DNA of 64,000 nucleotides from Petaurus breviceps papuanus (Eukaryota > Chordata > Mammalia > Diprotodontia > Petauridae). The notes beneath the pieces were generated by a model, which was not told the origin of the DNA, did not search any database, and saw nothing but the letters and a program-made list of their open reading frames with translations. Positions 46,340-57,094 of the stretch are shown here, piece by piece (the stretch's first letter is position 1; every line of letters begins with the position of its first letter). The stretch is from NCBI GenBank assembly GCA_028583685.1, contig JAMXIF010000003.1:75369998-75433997 (forward strand), in the 5' to 3' direction. The translations under genes were made by a program, and so were the position numbers.

Positions 46340-46439
46340 NNNNNNNNNNNNNNNNNNNNNNNNNNNNNNNNNNNNNNNNNNNNNNNNNNNNNNNNNNNNN
46401 NNNNNNNNNNNNNNNNNNNNNNNNNNNNNNNNNNNNNNN
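46340..46439. other. Assembly gap of exactly 100 N
   Basis: All bases are N. A round 100 is the usual placeholder for a gap of unknown size. It follows a TA microsatellite, a typical assembly breakpoint. Confidence 1.
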
Positions 46440-46737
46440 GAGTAGGGGGAAAGGGGATGAGAGGGGGGATGATGGAAAGGAGGGTAAGCTGGGGAGGAGG
46501 GAAGTTGGAAGCGTCCACTTTTGAAAATGGATGGGATCGAGGTAGAGAATGGAACAAGTGGGAGGTGATAGGAGGGAGGTAAATATAGTCTGTCTTTTAC
46601 AATATATCTACTAAGTTATTTTTTTGCATTAGCCATACATGTAAAACCTATATTGAATTGCTTGTCTTCCCAGTAAGGGTGGGTGACAAGGGAGGAAGGG
46701 AATGAATCTTTAATTCAAAGTTTTAAAATCAAATGTT

Positions 46738-46788
<51 letters not shown>
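46440..46788 (+). repeat. Right copy of the duplication, ending in (TA)n
   Basis: Repeats 45994-46339 with no difference that I can see and ends in an uninterrupted TA run (46741-46788) before unique HAL1 3'UTR sequence resumes. Confidence 0.95.
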
Positions 46789-46790
<2 letters not shown>

Positions 46791-47056
46791 TATTATTGAT
46801 ACTATTTTACATGTAATTGGAAAATAAGATATACAGGCACTGGGGCATAGAGATTCACCATGCCCTACTGGAAAAGTCGAAAGGGGGATGGGACAAAATG
46901 TGGGAGAAAGCAGATTGGAGGAGGTTATATCCTGTGGTACTGATATTTTGGGGTGCTGGGTAGGGGAAAAATGGGGAGAAAATTTGTAACTCAAAATCTG
47001 GCAGAAATGAATGATATAAATCAGAAGTTAATAAAGCATTTAAAAGAAACAATGTA

Positions 47057-47500
47057 AATAAAGACAAGGATGACAAAATTTAGAATAAATGCATCAGAAA
47101 CCAGTATTATTTGAGCAGAATTAAAGCAGATATATTTTTTTTCTATTAACAATTAGAAACCAATAAAAGTGGAAAAGTAACATGTATTATCAGACGCAAC
47201 CTCACTATTAGGTGGTTGAACTTGAACTTAACTGTTTTGTTGTTCCACACAAGTCTTATTCCTATACCTTACTGTGTCATGGAGAAGACCTTAGTTATGC
47301 CAGTGGAATGAGATCTGGAATGTTTTATCATTCTAGAAGGCCATGCATGTTTCCCAGGGGCAGAATTTGTCTGTTTTGTGGAGATCAACCCTAGCTCAGT
47401 TTAGAAAGGCTAATCAATGATTGGTTGATCAATAGGGGATGGATTCCTTGATCAAATCAACCTATTAAACAATGCTATGAAATGGTACCAAATTCTGTGC
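47057..47500. other. Unassigned stretch
   Basis: No gene or repeat recognised. The 60-codon frame at 47212-47394 has three cysteines but no known domain. Confidence 0.35.
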
Positions 47501-47517
47501 AATCCTGTTTAATTTTT

Positions 47518-47666
47518 TTTTGCTTTTTGGAGGACAATTGGGGGTAAGTGACTTGCCCAAGGTCACATGGCTAGATTTTGTATTAAGTGTCTGAGGCCAG
47601 ATATGAACTTAGGTCCTCCTGACTCCAGAGCCAGTGCTCTATTCACTGTGCCACCTAGCCTCCCCA
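47518..47666 (-). mobile_element. tRNA-derived SINE (WSINE1-like)
   Basis: GCTTTTTGGAGGACAATTGG, GTGACTTGCCCAAGGTCACA, CTTAGGTCCTCCTGACTCCA and GTGCCACCTAGCCTCCCC, reversed. Duplications AATCCTGTTTAATTTTT (47501-47517) and AATCTTTTTTAATTTTT (47667-47683) match at 15 of 17. Confidence 0.88.
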
Positions 47667-47683
47667 AATCTTTTTTAATTTTT

Positions 47684-48423
47684 AGAATAACAGTGTTTCA
47701 GCAATGGAAAAGGAAAGGAAGAATTCTAAAATTTTAGACACTTTATATTGTCTATACAGGTTATTTTTACTGTTACTACTATAGATTTAAGTTAAAAGCT
47801 AATATTTATGCAACACATTAAAGTTTACAATGTGCATGTCAGAGGTTGAATCCAAACACAAGTCTCCTCGATTTCAACTTCAGTCTTCTTTCCATTTTTT
47901 CCTCCAATATAGGATATTCTTGGCCTATGACATACTTCTTTAGGAAATAAATCATATCAATTTCAACATTTTCTGTATGAATAAAACTAGGAGACAAATA
48001 GAAGTTACAGATTAATGGAAAGGTGGCTCAAGCATTCTCCCTGAAGGGATAAAGCTGTTGCCTGAATTGGTTTTATTGTAGAACAAAAGGAAAAATGAAA
48101 TATTATTTCAATGTCATCTAAAATTTCTGGTCTTGTAATATCATTTGCAAGAAAAAAATAGTACCAAGATATTTGGTGCTAATGTACCATCATCTTTTAA
48201 AAGGAGGAAGAGGTAGAAAAGTTCTATTGATTATTTGATTAAAATCTTCTCATTTAAATTAATATATGCTCTAATATTCTGTGATTTCAATGCTAAGATG
48301 AGCAGAGAGGAGAAAAGCAAAAAAGGAATCTATGTCTCTGAAAGAGGCCAAAGCTTATGGACTGTGTAGAAGACTCATCCCTATGTATTAGGGATATTTT
48401 CTTTATGAATAGTCAGAAGGCAC
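47684..48423. other. Mostly unassigned, with a MIR-like scrap
   Basis: 47795-47880 (AGCTAATATTTATGCAACAC, ATTAAAGTTTACAATGTGC) looks like a reversed MIR tail. Nothing else is recognised. Confidence 0.35.
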
Positions 48424-48955
48424 TGTAACACCAAGCACAAGCAACTTCTGGGTTCAGATTATGAGCATAATAACTCTTCATTTACTCAGTCACAGATTAA
48501 GGCAAAACATTCACAGAAAAGTGAAAAATCAAAATACTAAAAAAACTCAATCATTTAGTAAGTTCTCAGTTCCATCACAAAGTACAAAAGTCAAAGTACT
48601 CCACCCCTGCATAGTCTCAGTTGGAGATTAGCTTCCAATCATAAACAAAGTACATCCATTTGGTCAGTCACAAAACACAAAGGCCATCCACCCCTAGGTC
48701 ACAAGTAGGTTACAATATCATGACAGCATTAAATACCCAAGGAGAGGTCTTTTCTTCATCTTGTCCCAAGGCAAGTTCTCAGCACTTTCTGCTTCTGGGA
48801 AGACAAGGTTTAACAAAGACACGATATAGATACACATTGCTGACATCTTCATCAATTTACTCTGCCTATGAAATCAACCTCAACCCAACCACAACATCTG
48901 AGGAATTAGCACAAATCATGAGTAGAGTCCCTGGACCCCTGAAAATAATACAAAA
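48424..48955 (-). mobile_element. LTR-like fossil fragment, related to 58563-59757
   Basis: It shares TGTAACACCAAGCACAAGCA, CAGTCACAGATTAAGGCAAA, TACCCAAGGAGAGGTC and an ACATTGCTGACATCTTCATC-type block, in the same order, with the element at 58.6-59.8 kb. It is probably a truncated LTR of an old endogenous retrovirus. No internal region is seen. Confidence 0.4.
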
Positions 48956-49020
48956 CTAGCCATGTGACCCTGGGCAAGTTACTTAAACCCCCACTGCCCT
49001 CCAAAAAAATCTAAAAAAAT
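48956..49020 (+). mobile_element. 3' fragment of a tRNA-derived SINE
   Basis: CTAGCCATGTGACCCTGGGC, AAGTTACTTAAACCCCCACT, GCCCTCCAAAAAAAT and an AAAATAAAATA tail. The head is missing. Confidence 0.7.
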
Positions 49021-49039
49021 AAAATAAAATAAAGAAATG

Positions 49040-49519
49040 ATGAGCGGGTGGACTTCAGAAAAACCTGGAAAAAACTACATGAACTGATGCTGAGTGAAGT
49101 GAACAGAACCAGTAGAACATTGTATACAGCAACATTGTATGATGACTCACTTTGATAGACTTAGCTTTTTTCAGCGATGCAGGGATCTAAGACAACTCTA
49201 AAAGACGCATGATGGAAAATGCTATCTAAATCCAGAAAAAGGACTATGGAGTCTGAATACAGATTGAAGCATACTATTTGCTTTCTCTCTCTTTTTTTGT
49301 TATTTTGTTCTTTTTTATCATGGTCCCTCCCTGTGCTTCTAAATCTTCTTTACATAATGACTCACGTGAAAAAAATGTTTAATATGAATGTATATATGGA
49401 GTTTACATCAGACTGTATTCCAACTTGGGGAGGAGGAAAGAGAAGGAAGGGGAGAAAATTTAGAACTCAGAATCTTATGAAAATGAATGTTGAAAATTAA
49501 AAATAAATAAATTTTTTAA
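49040..49519 (+). mobile_element. 5'-truncated L1 (ORF2 C-terminus plus 3'UTR), second lineage
   Basis: Translating 49052 onward gives a pattern like FRKTWKKLHELMLSEVNRTS, then TLYTATLYDDSL, the L1 ORF2 end. The 3'UTR has AATATGAATGTATATATGGA and GAATGTTGAAAATTAAAAAT. It differs from the L1s at 17 and 26 kb and resembles 7050-7255. Confidence 0.75.
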
Positions 49520-49530
49520 AAGAATAGTCA

Positions 49531-49680
49531 AAAGGGGGGCAATTAAATGGCACCGTGGATAGAGCACTGACCCTGGAGTCAGAAGTACCTTAGCTCAAAT
49601 ACAGCCTCAGACACTTGACACTTGCTAGCTGTGTGACTCTGGGCAAGTTACTTAACACCAATTGCCTCACCAAAAAAAAC
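49531..49680 (+). mobile_element. tRNA-derived SINE (WSINE1-like)
   Basis: GGGGGGCAATTAAATGGCAC head, GGAGTCAGAAGTACCTTAGC, TAGCTGTGTGACTCTGGGCA and CCAATTGCCTCACC. The 11-bp duplication AAGAATAGTCA (49520-49530, 49681-49691) flanks it. Confidence 0.88.
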
Positions 49681-49691
49681 AAGAATAGTCA

Positions 49692-50637
49692 GGAGACACT
49701 AGATAGTGTCAAGCACCCAATAACATTTTGTTTTAAATGCTGAAATTATACTACATCTTCATAGACAGGACATATATGTTTAGTGAGGCAAAGTTGTTTC
49801 TGAATCAGTTTTGTTAACATAGTAAATACATCAAACTCTTTGGTCAAAGGTCAAAATCAACATAAAATCAGAAAAAAATGAAAAGATAATGGGAATTTAA
49901 GTAGGTTCATCTAAGCAAGCTATTAATATAAAATGGGAAAGGGATTAAAGAGCAGATTTAAACCGCACAGCCTGAGAGTCTCACCATTTCCTGTGAAAAA
50001 AAATTAACCAATTTTAAAATCATGTGAATGTAAAATCAAAATGAGAAAGTGAAAAAAACTCTAGAAAAAAAACCCTAGAAATTAACCCACAAATGCTTGA
50101 TTTCCTACCCAAGTGGAGAACTGTGAAAGCCAAGAAAACATGCATTTAAAATTAAATTTATTTATAAGACTTTAGTGAGAAATATATTGGAAGATTATGG
50201 ATAAATGCATCTTATAGCAAAAAAGAAAAACAGAAAAAGAAAAAAATACAGAAAACTTGATGAGATGCCCAATTAATCCACGTCTTCCCAGAAGCACTTT
50301 AAAATGAAACTAGAATAACAAAAATTTCTATTAATTCAAATATATTTTCTCTTCAATGGTAGTGAATTCACCACATTTAAATTCTGATATTACAATCTTC
50401 AATGTCCAGTATAAGGAAATAGAAATGACACTAAAAAAAGAAAGATGGAAAAAGTAGCTAGATAGTTCAGAGTAAATATACACAAAGAAGGTCTGTGCTT
50501 GTATTGAGACAATTTGGAATACTCTGGGGGATAACTTGTCAAGCTATCTTATTAAAGGAAAAGATACCACAACCTTGTAGAAAAAATCTTAGATGTTGCA
50601 ACTACCTAAAAAGATGATCAAGAAAACATAAATATCA
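49692..50637. other. Unassigned A-rich stretch
   Basis: No confident gene or repeat. The composition is LINE-like. Confidence 0.35.
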
Positions 50638-50730
50638 AATCCAGCCTCAGACACTTGACACACTTACTAGCTGGGTGACTTTGGGCAAGTCACATAACCC
50701 CAATTGCCCTCCAAAAAGCAAAAAAAAACC
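50638..50730 (+). mobile_element. 5'-truncated tRNA-derived SINE
   Basis: It starts inside the B-box region (ATCCAGCCTCAGACACTTGA), then TAGCTGGGTGACTTTGGGCA, CACATAACCCCAATTGCCCT and an A tail. Confidence 0.85.
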
Positions 50731-50934
50731 CCATGAATAACTAACTCTTTTGCTTATTTACCCATTTGTAAAAAAAATTATGAGAACTTATACATACACA
50801 AAGAGTATCATTGATGAAAGTATGAAGAGATCAGCTCATTTTTTTGAAGTATGAAATCTTTCTCAAATGATATTCTAGAGCTGATCACATATTTATAGTT
50901 GCATTGTTGACTAAAAAGTGAAGAGAATGTAAAA

Positions 50935-51265
50935 TATCATTGAACTCATAATTTGTTAACTACAAAAATGCATTTGATTGGGTAGAAAAAATTCTATGCT
51001 CATGACTCTGATGAACTTTCATTCGTATATTAACGATACACAAGATTCTTGAAAAATAAAACAGAAATAACTTTATCAAGTGACCTTCTAGTTACTAATG
51101 TAAAGGCAGAAAAGAGGGAGACATGGAAAAGCAGAATCTGTAGATGCTTAAAACAGAGATCAAGGAATCAAGGAGATACCCCCCCCCCATTGATGATGAA
51201 GTTCTCCATTTTCTTCTCTTTGTGGATAACACTATAGTAATTACATTAAGCCCCAAAATAATGGA
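50935..51265 (+). mobile_element. RTE-clade LINE reverse-transcriptase relic
   Basis: 50952-50996 reads FVNYKNAFDWVEKIL, matching RTE/BovB motif A (FVDYKKAFDSV..; the catalytic Asp is Asn here). About 51196-51245 reads DEVLHFLLFVDNTIVIT, matching motif C (LxHLLFADDIVLIT; FADD is FVDN). Both catalytic motifs are damaged and stops lie between them. It is the only RTE coding remnant seen here, although RTE-type tails are common. Confidence 0.7.
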
Positions 51266-51649
51266 AGGGAAGTGGAAAGGGAGAAAGTGAAGGAGAGGAA
51301 AATGGAGAGGGACAGGTAACCTCTACTGTTAGGAGTGAACAAGAGCTCCCAAATGATAGCATTTCCAAAAAAAAAAAAAAAGAACAATATGCCATATCCT
51401 GTGTTTTGATTCTGTGCTGTGAGCTCAGTTGAAAAATTATATACATTAGATATGTAGGGAGGACATCTACAACCGAACTGATCTCAATGGCAAGAGCGGT
51501 GTCTTTTTAAAAATAATGTATATGCTTTAATCAGATCAGTTTTAAAGATAAATGTTAGAGAAAAAAGAATTACTTTAAAATAATTGCTTTTATGTTCCAC
51601 AATTTTATGAAATACTAGGTCTTATAAAATTTCTTTTTTACAGAATTAA
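51266..51649. other. Purine-rich and AT-rich unassigned stretch
   Basis: 51255-51320 is GGA/GAGA-rich. No gene or element recognised. Confidence 0.35.
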
Positions 51650-54565
51650 AAAAATATTTTAGTCTTCAATATTCATTTCCACGAGGTTTTAAGTTCCAAA
51701 ATTTCTCCCCATATCTCCCCTCCCCCACACCCCAAGATGACATGCATTCCTACTATCCCTTCCCCCAGACTGTCCTCCTCTCTATTAACCATACCCTTAT
51801 TCCCCTCCCCCTTACTTTCTTGTAGGACAAGATAGATTTCTATACCCCATTGCCTGTACAACTTATTTCCAAGTTGCATGTAAAAACAATTTTTAACATT
51901 TGTTTTTAAAACTTTGAGTTCCAAATTCTCTCCCTTCTTCCCTTTCCACCCACTCTCATTGAGAAGGCAAAAAACATAGGTTATACATGTGTAACAAAAC
52001 ACTTGTGTGTACAAAACATTTCCATAATAGTCATGGTGTGAAAGATTAACTATATTTCCCTCGATCCTATTCCACCCCCTATTTATTCTATTCTCTCCTT
52101 TGACTCTGTTTTCAAAAGGGTTTGCTTCTGATTACTCCCTCCCCCAATCTGCCCTCCCTTTTATCATCCCCTGCTCTTATCCCTTTCCCGTGCCCCCCCC
52201 CTTTCCTGTAGGGTAAGATATCCAGCTGAGTGTGTATGTTACTCCCACCTTAAGCTAATTCAGATGAGAGTAAGATTTAGTCATCCCTGTTCTTCCCCTC
52301 CATTGTAAAAGCTTTTTCTTGCCTCTTTTATGTGAGATAATTTATCCCATTCTATCATTATCCTTTCTCCTTCTCTAAATATATTGATCTCTTACCCCTT
52401 AATTTTATTTTTAGATGTCATCCCTTCATATTCAATTCACCCTGTGCCCTGTGTGTGTACACATACACACACACACACTATATGTATATATATATATATA
52501 ATACATGCACACACAAATATCTTTCCATGTAGGAATATAAACAGTTCAACTTTAATAAGTCCCTTATGATTTGTTTCCTGTTTACTTTTACATGTTTCTC
52601 TTGATTCTTGTATTTGAAAGTCAAATTTTCTATTCAGCTCTGGACTTTTCATCAAGAATTCTTGAAAGCCCTCTATTTCATTGAATACCCATTTTTCCCC
52701 TGAAGTATTATAATCAGTTTTGCTGGGTAGGTGATTCTTGGTTTTAATCCTAACTCCTTTGACCTCTGGAATACCATATTCCAAGACCTCTGATCTCTTA
52801 AGGAAGAAGCTGCTAGATCTTGTGTTACCCTGATTGTGTTTCCAAAATGCTCGAATCATTTAATTCTGGCTACTTGTAATATTTTCTCCTTGAACTGGAA
52901 ACTCTGGAATTTGGCTATAACATTCCTAGGAGTTTTCCTTTGGGGATCTCTTTCAAGAGGTAATCAGTAGATCCTTTCAATTTCTATTTTACTCTCTGGT
53001 TCTAGAATATCAGGGAAGTTTTCCTTGACAATGTCTTGAAAAAATGTTGTCTAGGCTCTTTATGTGATCATGACTTTCAGGTAGTCCAATACATTTTAAA
53101 TTCTCTCTCCTGGACCTAATTTCCAGGCCAGTGGTTTTTCCTATGAGATATTTCACATTGCCTTTTATTTCCTTATTCTTTTGGTTCTGTTTTATAATTT
53201 CTTTATTTCTCACACAGTCATTAGCTTCCATTTACTCCATTCTAATTTTTAAGTAATTATTTACTTCAATGAGTTTTCAGACCTCCTTTTTCATTTGACC
53301 AATTTGGATTTTTAAGGCATTCTGCTCCTCATTGGCTTTTTGGACCTCTTTTGCCATTTGGGCTAGTCTATTTTTTTAAATATTATTTTCTTCAGTATTT
53401 GGGGGGGGGGGCTCCTTTAGCAAACTGTTGACTTTTTTTCATGATTTTCTTGCATCACTCTTATTTCTCTTCCCAATTCTTCCTCTATTTCTCTTATTTG
53501 ATTTTCAAAATCCTTTTTGAGTTCTTCCATGGCCTGAACCCATTTAGTTATTTTCTTGGAGGCTTGTGATGTAAGAGTTTTGACTTTGTTGTCTTCTTCT
53601 GTTTGTATGTTTTGATCATCTTTGTCATCAAAGTAAGATTCTTCAGAGTTTTTTTATGCTGTTTGCTCATTTCCCCAGTCAATTCTTTTACTTTCTAACT
53701 CTTTATTAAGGCAGGTCTCTGCTTCTAGTGTATGTGTGTGTGTGGGGTGGAGCAGGGGGTGTACTGTCCCAAACTTCAGGGGGTTTGTGCAGCTGTTTTC
53801 AGAGATACTTCTAGGGACCTGTAAATTTTCAGCTCTTCCAAGGTGGTATAATCAAAGGAAAGGTGTTTACTCCTTTCCTGGACTATGCATTCTTTCCTGG
53901 ACCACATGCATTGTTTTCTGCCTTGGCATTGTGATGAGGATTCCCTCTCCACCACAGCCACAAGCCCCACCATGTCAGTGCTCCTCCTCACCCTGGGACT
54001 GCCACCCAGAACTACGACCTAGATCCAAGCAAGTCAATAAAAAGAATCCTGGCTCACCGCCAGTAAAGAAATCCCTATAATCCTGCTCTGATCAACTGCT
54101 GGATCCCCACAACATCTGTAGGCCCAGACCTCTAGAAGCAGCTGTTGGTACTGCTGCTGCCACCACTGCTGCTACCACTTTCAATACCCAGGGGCAGAGC
54201 CCAGACCACACTTTTCTCTCACCCAGGCCTGACAGAGTTTTCCCATTAACTTTCTATGCTGTCTTTAGAGTTTGTGGGCTGAAAAGTCTGTAAACCATCA
54301 CAACTGCCAGTGATTCAGTCACCTTAGGCCTGCTCTTTCCCTATCTATGCTGTTGGGGCCCATGCTAGGCTATGCTCTGCTTCCAGCTCCATGTGATAGA
54401 CCCTTCCTGAAAATCTTCCAGGCTGTCCTGGGCTGGAAATTTATTTCACTCTGTCATTTTGTGGGTTCTGTAGCTCTAGAATTTGAGTCATTTTTACAGG
54501 TATTTGAAAAGATTTGGGGAAGATATCAAGCAAATCCCTGTTTTTAATCTGCTGGCTTGGCCTAA
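51650..54565 (-). mobile_element. HAL1-like element, second copy, inverted
   Basis: On the minus strand: a 5'UTR-like part (54565 down to about 53750); a coiled-coil region (about 53270-53540, Gln/Glu/Lys-rich); 53010-53231 with RSRRENLKCIGLPESHDHIK; 52437-52859 with EYGIPEVKGVRIKTKNHLPS. A purine-rich 3'UTR matching 45.5-47.0 kb follows directly. No ORF2 motif is present. ORF1 has several stops and frameshifts. The segment duplicated around the gap in the first copy occurs only once here (about 51850-52180). Confidence 0.78.
52459..52505. repeat. CA/TA microsatellite in the HAL1-like 3'UTR
   Basis: ACACACACAC then TATATATATA, just downstream of ORF1. The plus-strand copy has a TATG/TA-rich patch at the equivalent place (45660-45725). 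Confidence 0.85.
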
Positions 54566-55159
54566 AATTTCTAAAGGGCATTTTTAAAATAAATTCTTCA
54601 CATTTTGTCTTCACTATGTATTTATTGAACTTCAGGGAAATAGCTCTGTTTGTTTTTATAACTTAACATGTACTAAAAGGATGACAGGTAGTCACATGCA
54701 ATCCACATAGGATTCTAACTTGACAGTTAATGCATTTTCTAATGTTTTGACCATCCCTTTAATGCTGAAAGCAACGTATATCTTGAAAGAAGTGCCTCCA
54801 GGTTTGGGTTACTGCTCCCTGCATCTTCTAGTTTTTCAGTATTATCTTCCCTGTTAATGAGGAATCTTGTGACCATGAGACTAGAGGTTAAAATATTCCT
54901 TTGAAGATTAGAAAAGTCTGGTTTTCTGGCATGGTTTCCCTCAATTCTGTCCCAATATCTTAATTATTTGCATAATAACCAATTCTGGGGTGTATGGACT
55001 GTTCATGGAGGATTAGCACCTCTGATGTGTGGGTTTGCTGAGCCTCAAGCCTGCTCATCCACCTGTCACCCTACTTTCTCCTGTGGCTCCAAGAATCTGT
55101 AGCATAGGCAGCAACCACACCCCAATAAAAGTATCTCAGAAGACTAGTTAAACCAAGTT
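54566..55159. other. Unassigned stretch
   Basis: No gene or clear repeat recognised. Confidence 0.35.
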
Positions 55160-55545
55160 AGGGGTAACCAATAATCCTTAACCCTATCAGTGAGTAAGGG
55201 GAATGTCTAGCCCAAGCATGTAAATACTTCCCAGCAGAATGGATGGATAAAAAAAATGTTCCAATGGCCATAAAGGCAGTTGAAGCAGGCATTGTGGAGT
55301 GCTTAGAACTTTGTGAGACAATGAAGATGCCAAGGTCATGCATTGCATCCTGTAATATCATCAGTCATCTTGACTTTTGTCTTATCAATGGACATCAATG
55401 AGACTAGAAGAGAAAGTGAGACTGTCAACTTTGTGCAACTCTGCCTAATTTAAATTCAATTCCCACATGAGTCAAGACATGACCTTATTATGTCATTAGT
55501 CCTCTTCAAAAACAAAGAATAAACAGCAATATCCAGCTCTAATAA
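55160..55545 (+). mobile_element. RTE-type LINE 3' end
   Basis: AGGCAGTTGAAGCAGGCATT, GTGGAGTGCTTAGAACTTTG, GAGACAATGAAGATGCCAAG, TTGTGCAACTCTGCCTAATT and TCAAGACATGACCTTATTAT lead to the tail TGTCATTAGTCCTCTTC. The same tail occurs reversed at 18.6 and 19.3 kb. Confidence 0.55.
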
Positions 55546-55794
55546 ATTCTTGATCTTGATAGGTACATGAAATGAGTATATACTTACTGCATCTGCATCT
55601 GCAAAGAGTCTTGGATTTGATGCATCAATCTGAAATATAAACTCTTTATTTGGAGGGGGGTTTCTGACCCTTAGAAGTGAACAGATCTAAGGAGTGGGTT
55701 GACAGCGGTGTAACACAAGCCAAAAATCCCAGAAAGTCTCACAGTATAGGAGGGCCACGGCATTCCTATTATTATAAGTTAGAGGGGGACAGAT

Positions 55795-56400
55795 ATTAAT
55801 CAACAACTATTTAGTGAGCATCTTCTATTTGATTGCCACTCTGCTGGGCACCATGAAGTCTAGAGGAGTATAAGACATGCCTGGTTCTTGCCCTGGAGGA
55901 GTTTACCAGCTTGTCTTTCCAGTTGTAGATTCAAGAAATTCAACAAACATTTACTAAGAATCTTGTATGAAAGGTACTGTGTTAGGTACTGGGCTTCAGT
56001 TTGGTTTTTTTTTTCAGTTGTTTAGGTCATGTTCACCTCTTCATGATCTCATCTGAGGTTTGTTGGCTAAGATACTGGAGAGGTTTGCCATTTCCTTCTC
56101 CAGCTCACTTTAGAGATGAGGAAACTAAGTGAAACAGGGTTAAGTGACTCTCCCAGTGTCACACAGCTAGTAAGTGTCTGAGACCAAATTTTAACTAAGC
56201 TCTTCCTGATTCCACGCCAGGCAGTCCATTCACTTTGTCACCTTCCTGCCCTTGTACTGGGTTACAGTGACACAAAGGGAAAATGGCCCCTGCCCCCAGG
56301 AAACTTATATTTTATAGGATACAATGTGTAAACATAAGCACAAGATTAGTTGATGAGACTAACAAGCAATGCAGGGTCTTAGAATAGTAGCTCCAAATGT
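55795..56400 (-). mobile_element. L2 3' end, split by an RTE-tailed SINE
   Basis: AACTATTTAGTGAGCATCTT, CTGCTGGGCACCATGAAG and TTGCCCTGGAGGAGTTTACC on the left. After the SINE: GGGTTACAGTGACACAAAGG, CCTGCCCCCAGGAAACTTAT and GTAAACATAAGCACAAG. Minus-strand L2. Confidence 0.55.
56008..56255 (-). mobile_element. tRNA-headed SINE with RTE-type tail
   Basis: The reversed tail CAGTTGTTTAGGTCATGTTC and CACCTCTTCATGATCTC, then GGTTTGCCATTTCCTTCTCC, AGCTCACTTTAGAGATGAGG, GTGTCACACAGCTAGTAAGT and the head-side CACTTTGTCACCTTCCTGCC. Third copy of this family. Confidence 0.8.
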
Positions 56401-56454
56401 CTTTTCAGACCAAAAATGGAAATAGTTCTCCAAATTTAATAGTAACATCTGTTT

Positions 56455-56650
56455 ATTAAATGTTCCTCTTAGTACATATACATGTTGTAAAGAATGTAAG
56501 TACTATTACCCTCATTTGAGAGATGAGGAAACAGTCCAAGAGATTAAGTGACTTTCTCATGATCTCAAAGTTATTATATGGGAGACATGAGACTCAGACC
56601 TAGGTGTTATAACTCCAAAATCCATTACTTTTTCTATTTCACCAAGTTCA
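56455..56650 (-). mobile_element. MIR fragment
   Basis: TTTATTAAATGTTCCTCTTA, TACTATTACCCTCATTTGAG, AGATGAGGAAACAGTCCAAG and ATTAAGTGACTTTCTCATGA, reversed order. Confidence 0.6.
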
Positions 56651-56929
56651 TATTTCCTCTAGCTATTGTTTTACTAGAAAATAAATGGAGAATATATTAC
56701 TAAGTGTTTTGAAAATAGACCAGGAGTGGGGAACCTGTGGCCTTGAGGCCACACGTGGCCCTCTAGGTCCTCTAGTGTGCCCCTTTGATCCAATCCAAAT
56801 TTCACAGAACAAATCCATTAAAAAGAAAGGAGGTAGTTCTAGTTCTAAAAGATCGTAATTCTAGCAACTATACATATTAAAGACCTAGAGAGGGCATCTA
56901 GGACCAAATTAACTTCAATGAGAGAAACT

Positions 56930-57060
56930 CTGTGAAATAAATAAGGAAGGTAAGACTCCAAAAGTTTGTGTAGCTTTCCTGAGATCACATGACTAGAAAG
57001 TGATAGAATCAGAATTTGAACCTCATTCTTCTGAGTCTAAGGCTATTTGTGCTAGAGTAG
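56930..57060 (-). mobile_element. MIR-like fragment
   Basis: CTTTCCTGAGATCACATGAC, TAGAATCAGAATTTGAACCT and CATTCTTCTGAGTCTAAGGC. Weak. Confidence 0.4.
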
Positions 57061-57094
57061 GGGTGGAAGAGGAGAAGGCATAAGCATTGTGTCA

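Larger units (their letters stand above)
43769..47047 (+). mobile_element. Full-length HAL1-like element (5'UTR, ORF1, 3'UTR, no ORF2)
   Basis: It begins with GAGTCAAGATGGTGAAGTAG and has about 0.7 kb of GC-richer 5'UTR. ORF1 (44470-45486) is followed immediately by a purine-rich 3'UTR ending AGTTAATAAAGCATTTAAAA. No endonuclease or reverse-transcriptase motif is present. Short duplications AACAATGTA (43758-43766, 47048-47056) flank it. The copy at 51.65-54.57 kb has the same organisation. The span is inflated by the gap and duplication at 45994-46788. Confidence 0.8.

Noticed and set aside
46237-46557. Open frames across the N gap
   Set aside because: They contain untranslated gap bases and TA-repeat dipeptides and are artefacts.
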